Part shown: in pieces, positions 62,918 to 64,000 of the stretch
Numbering within the stretch: the stretch's first letter is position 1
How the letters are laid out: each line of letters begins with the position of its first letter
Source of the DNA: an uncultured Acetatifactor sp.
Lineage (GTDB): Bacteria > Bacillota > Clostridia > Lachnospirales > Lachnospiraceae
Reading direction: 5' to 3'
DNA: 64,000 nucleotides
Assembly (NCBI GenBank): GCA_910578815.1
Contig: CAJTSE010000012.1
Coordinates: 45,248 to 109,247, forward strand
Program-made: the position numbers and the translations under genes
Notes under the pieces: model-generated
Database searches by the model: none
What the model was told of the DNA's origin: nothing
What the model saw: only the letters and a program-made list of their open reading frames with translations

Positions 62918-63310
62918 ATGATAAGAGAAATGAATAAAAGAATATTTTTACAAAACTTACAGGACACAGTGGACGAAATAAATTTTCAAAAAAGCATTAA
63001 TCCCGCTAGGTGTAAGTTTAAGATTAATCCAATAGTGGAACAGGGAAAGAGTATGCAGGCAAAAGATGAGATGATGCGGCTGAATATATTAAACCCCAAC
63101 AGAGTAAAGGGAAAAATATTCACTATGGATGAGGTGGTTTCTATGTTGGCCTTTTATTATCCGTTGGTTCCAATATGGATAGATGTAAAATTAGATCGAT
63201 ATACTGACGAAGAAGCAGAGTTTCGGTTGGATTGCAGCGTGAGACTTAGGAAGCCTTCGCTATTAAGAAATCAAGAGACTGGACATCCTCCCTTTAGAGC
63301 AGTTATGTGA
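62918..63310 (+). CDS. Probable immunity protein of the Rhs tip
   Basis: 130 residues, ten bases after the toxin stop, with AGGAAAAGG ahead of ATG 62918. Soluble, mixed alpha/beta (KGKIFTMDEVVSMLAFYYPLVPIWIDVKLD). No family recognised. Its position behind a variable toxin tip, same strand, and the shared AT-rich composition are what cognate immunity genes show. Confidence 0.65.
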   Translation: MIREMNKRIFLQNLQDTVDEINFQKSINPARCKFKINPIVEQGKSMQAKDEMMRLNILNPNRVKGKIFTMDEVVSMLAFYYPLVPIWIDVKLDRYTDEEAEFRLDCSVRLRKPSLLRNQETGHPPFRAVM

Positions 63311-63547
63311 GAATGATATTCATTTGTGCAACAAATCAATATTATTTTCCTTTCGATTCCCAAACACTTATGGTGCAAGAGCATTTGCTAGAAGTATAAA
63401 GATATGAATAGTTTCTATAGTATTTAAACAAAACATAGAATCGGAGATGTTCTAGGGACTTTTGGTAGTTAAAGAACTTCTCCGATTTCTTATGTAAAAA
63501 AGAATTGTTATAGTTATAAAAATGATATAGAGTACAAGTATGAAGTA
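63311..63547. other. AT-rich spacer between the immunity gene and orphan Rhs
   Basis: No convincing gene on either strand. CATAGAATCGGAG...CTCCGATTTC-type pairing (GAATCGGAGA, 63439-63448, with TCTCCGATTTC, 63479-63489) forms a stem that may end the immunity transcript. The rest is plain AT-rich DNA. Confidence 0.5.
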
Positions 63548-64000
63548 ACAAGAAGGGACGCAGGATCAAAGAAATTTTTCCGCTGCTGGCCGAAAAGGTG
63601 TATAATTATGACGGAAATGACAACATGGTCTCCTTCACGGACGAAGAGGGGCAGGCGGCACAGTATACCTATGACGGCGTTGGAAATCTGCTTTCCATCG
63701 CCCAGCCGGGGAGTACCTGCACATACACCTACAACGCCAGCAGGCAGCCTGTAAAGGCAGCCTACAGCCTGGGCGGGAACGTGTCCATGAGTGAGGCTTT
63801 CACCTATGACGCCTTGGGCAACCGTACAGGAAAGAGCATAAACGGCATTCAGAAGGCGGTATACCAGTATAACGAGCTGAATCAGCTCACTGCCATGACG
63901 GAAGGCGGGGCAGAATACGGCTATACTTATGACAGGCGGGGCAGCCTGACCCAGGAGAGCCGGGGAGGCATCCCGGTCCGCCGCTATACCTACGATACCG
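63548..64000 (+). pseudogene. Orphan Rhs shell fragment, continues past the window
   Basis: It is homologous to the toxin shell from 60196 onward and stays open to the window edge, but a TGA (63541) precedes it and no ribosome site or start is present. Two in-frame deletions relative to the parent join 60298-60307 to 60610-60619 (312 bp) and 60766 to 60904 (138 bp), each at short direct repeats of the YD units. Bases 63802-64000 look identical to 60904-61102, while the first part is only about nine-tenths identical. It is a silent cassette that may lead to another tip outside the window. Confidence 0.85.

Overview
The window looks like a chromosomal segment from a gut-type Lachnospiraceae (Clostridia, Firmicutes). 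The evidence is strong AGGAGG-type ribosome sites, TTG and GTG starts, a Gram-positive style of lipoprotein and sortase-free surface enzymes, a class II (Firmicute) GalT, and many family resemblances to Clostridium cluster XIVa proteins. No rRNA, tRNA or CRISPR was seen.

Layout. 1-1.4 kb: scar of a mobile element (frameshifted tyrosine recombinase fused to an unknown fragment, plus a 29-codon stub of a nucleotidyltransferase). 1.4-5.3 kb: Nudix hydrolase, HAD-like protein, cell-surface 5'-nucleotidase. 5.5-13.3 kb: carbohydrate block (domain-permuted GH3, aldo/keto reductase, AraC regulator, galK, galT). 13.5-20.1 kb: membrane protein, miniprotein, VanW protein, AIR-synthase-like/Lrp/aminotransferase operon, trmL, MBL-fold protein. 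20.1-22.0 kb: AT-rich two-gene cassette of an AAA ATPase and a small TOPRIM-like partner resembling RloAB/AbiL defence modules. 22.2-24.7 kb: PadR-HAAS-DUF4097 operon. 25.4-45.6 kb: a polyamine locus (speD, an arginine/lysine-type decarboxylase, speE, carboxy(nor)spermidine dehydrogenase and decarboxylase, aguA, aguB) with a GH3 hexosaminidase, a lipoprotein serpin and a large two-component cluster set into it. 45.7-46.1 kb: candidate type I toxin-antitoxin. 46.1-52.2 kb: CmpB-like membrane protein, heparinase-family protein, three-gene ABC exporter.

52.4-64 kb is the most striking part. A TcdR/UviA-like sigma factor, a TcdE/UviB-like holin, a 3067-residue FnIII-Rhs protein without a visible signal peptide, its AT-rich C-terminal tip and a likely immunity gene lie in one direction. 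They are followed by an orphan Rhs fragment that runs off the window. All three of the sigma, holin and toxin genes have a TTTACA box 16-17 bases upstream of a T/C-rich -10-like tract, as in the large clostridial toxin regulons. I read this as a polymorphic Rhs toxin put under the sigma/holin logic of the C. difficile pathogenicity locus.

The intergenic DNA is also unusually structured. There is a 58-bp hairpin family with compensatory changes in three places, two long imperfect palindromes (165 and 133 bp), and a roughly 355-nt structured RNA with its own promoter and terminator ahead of speD.
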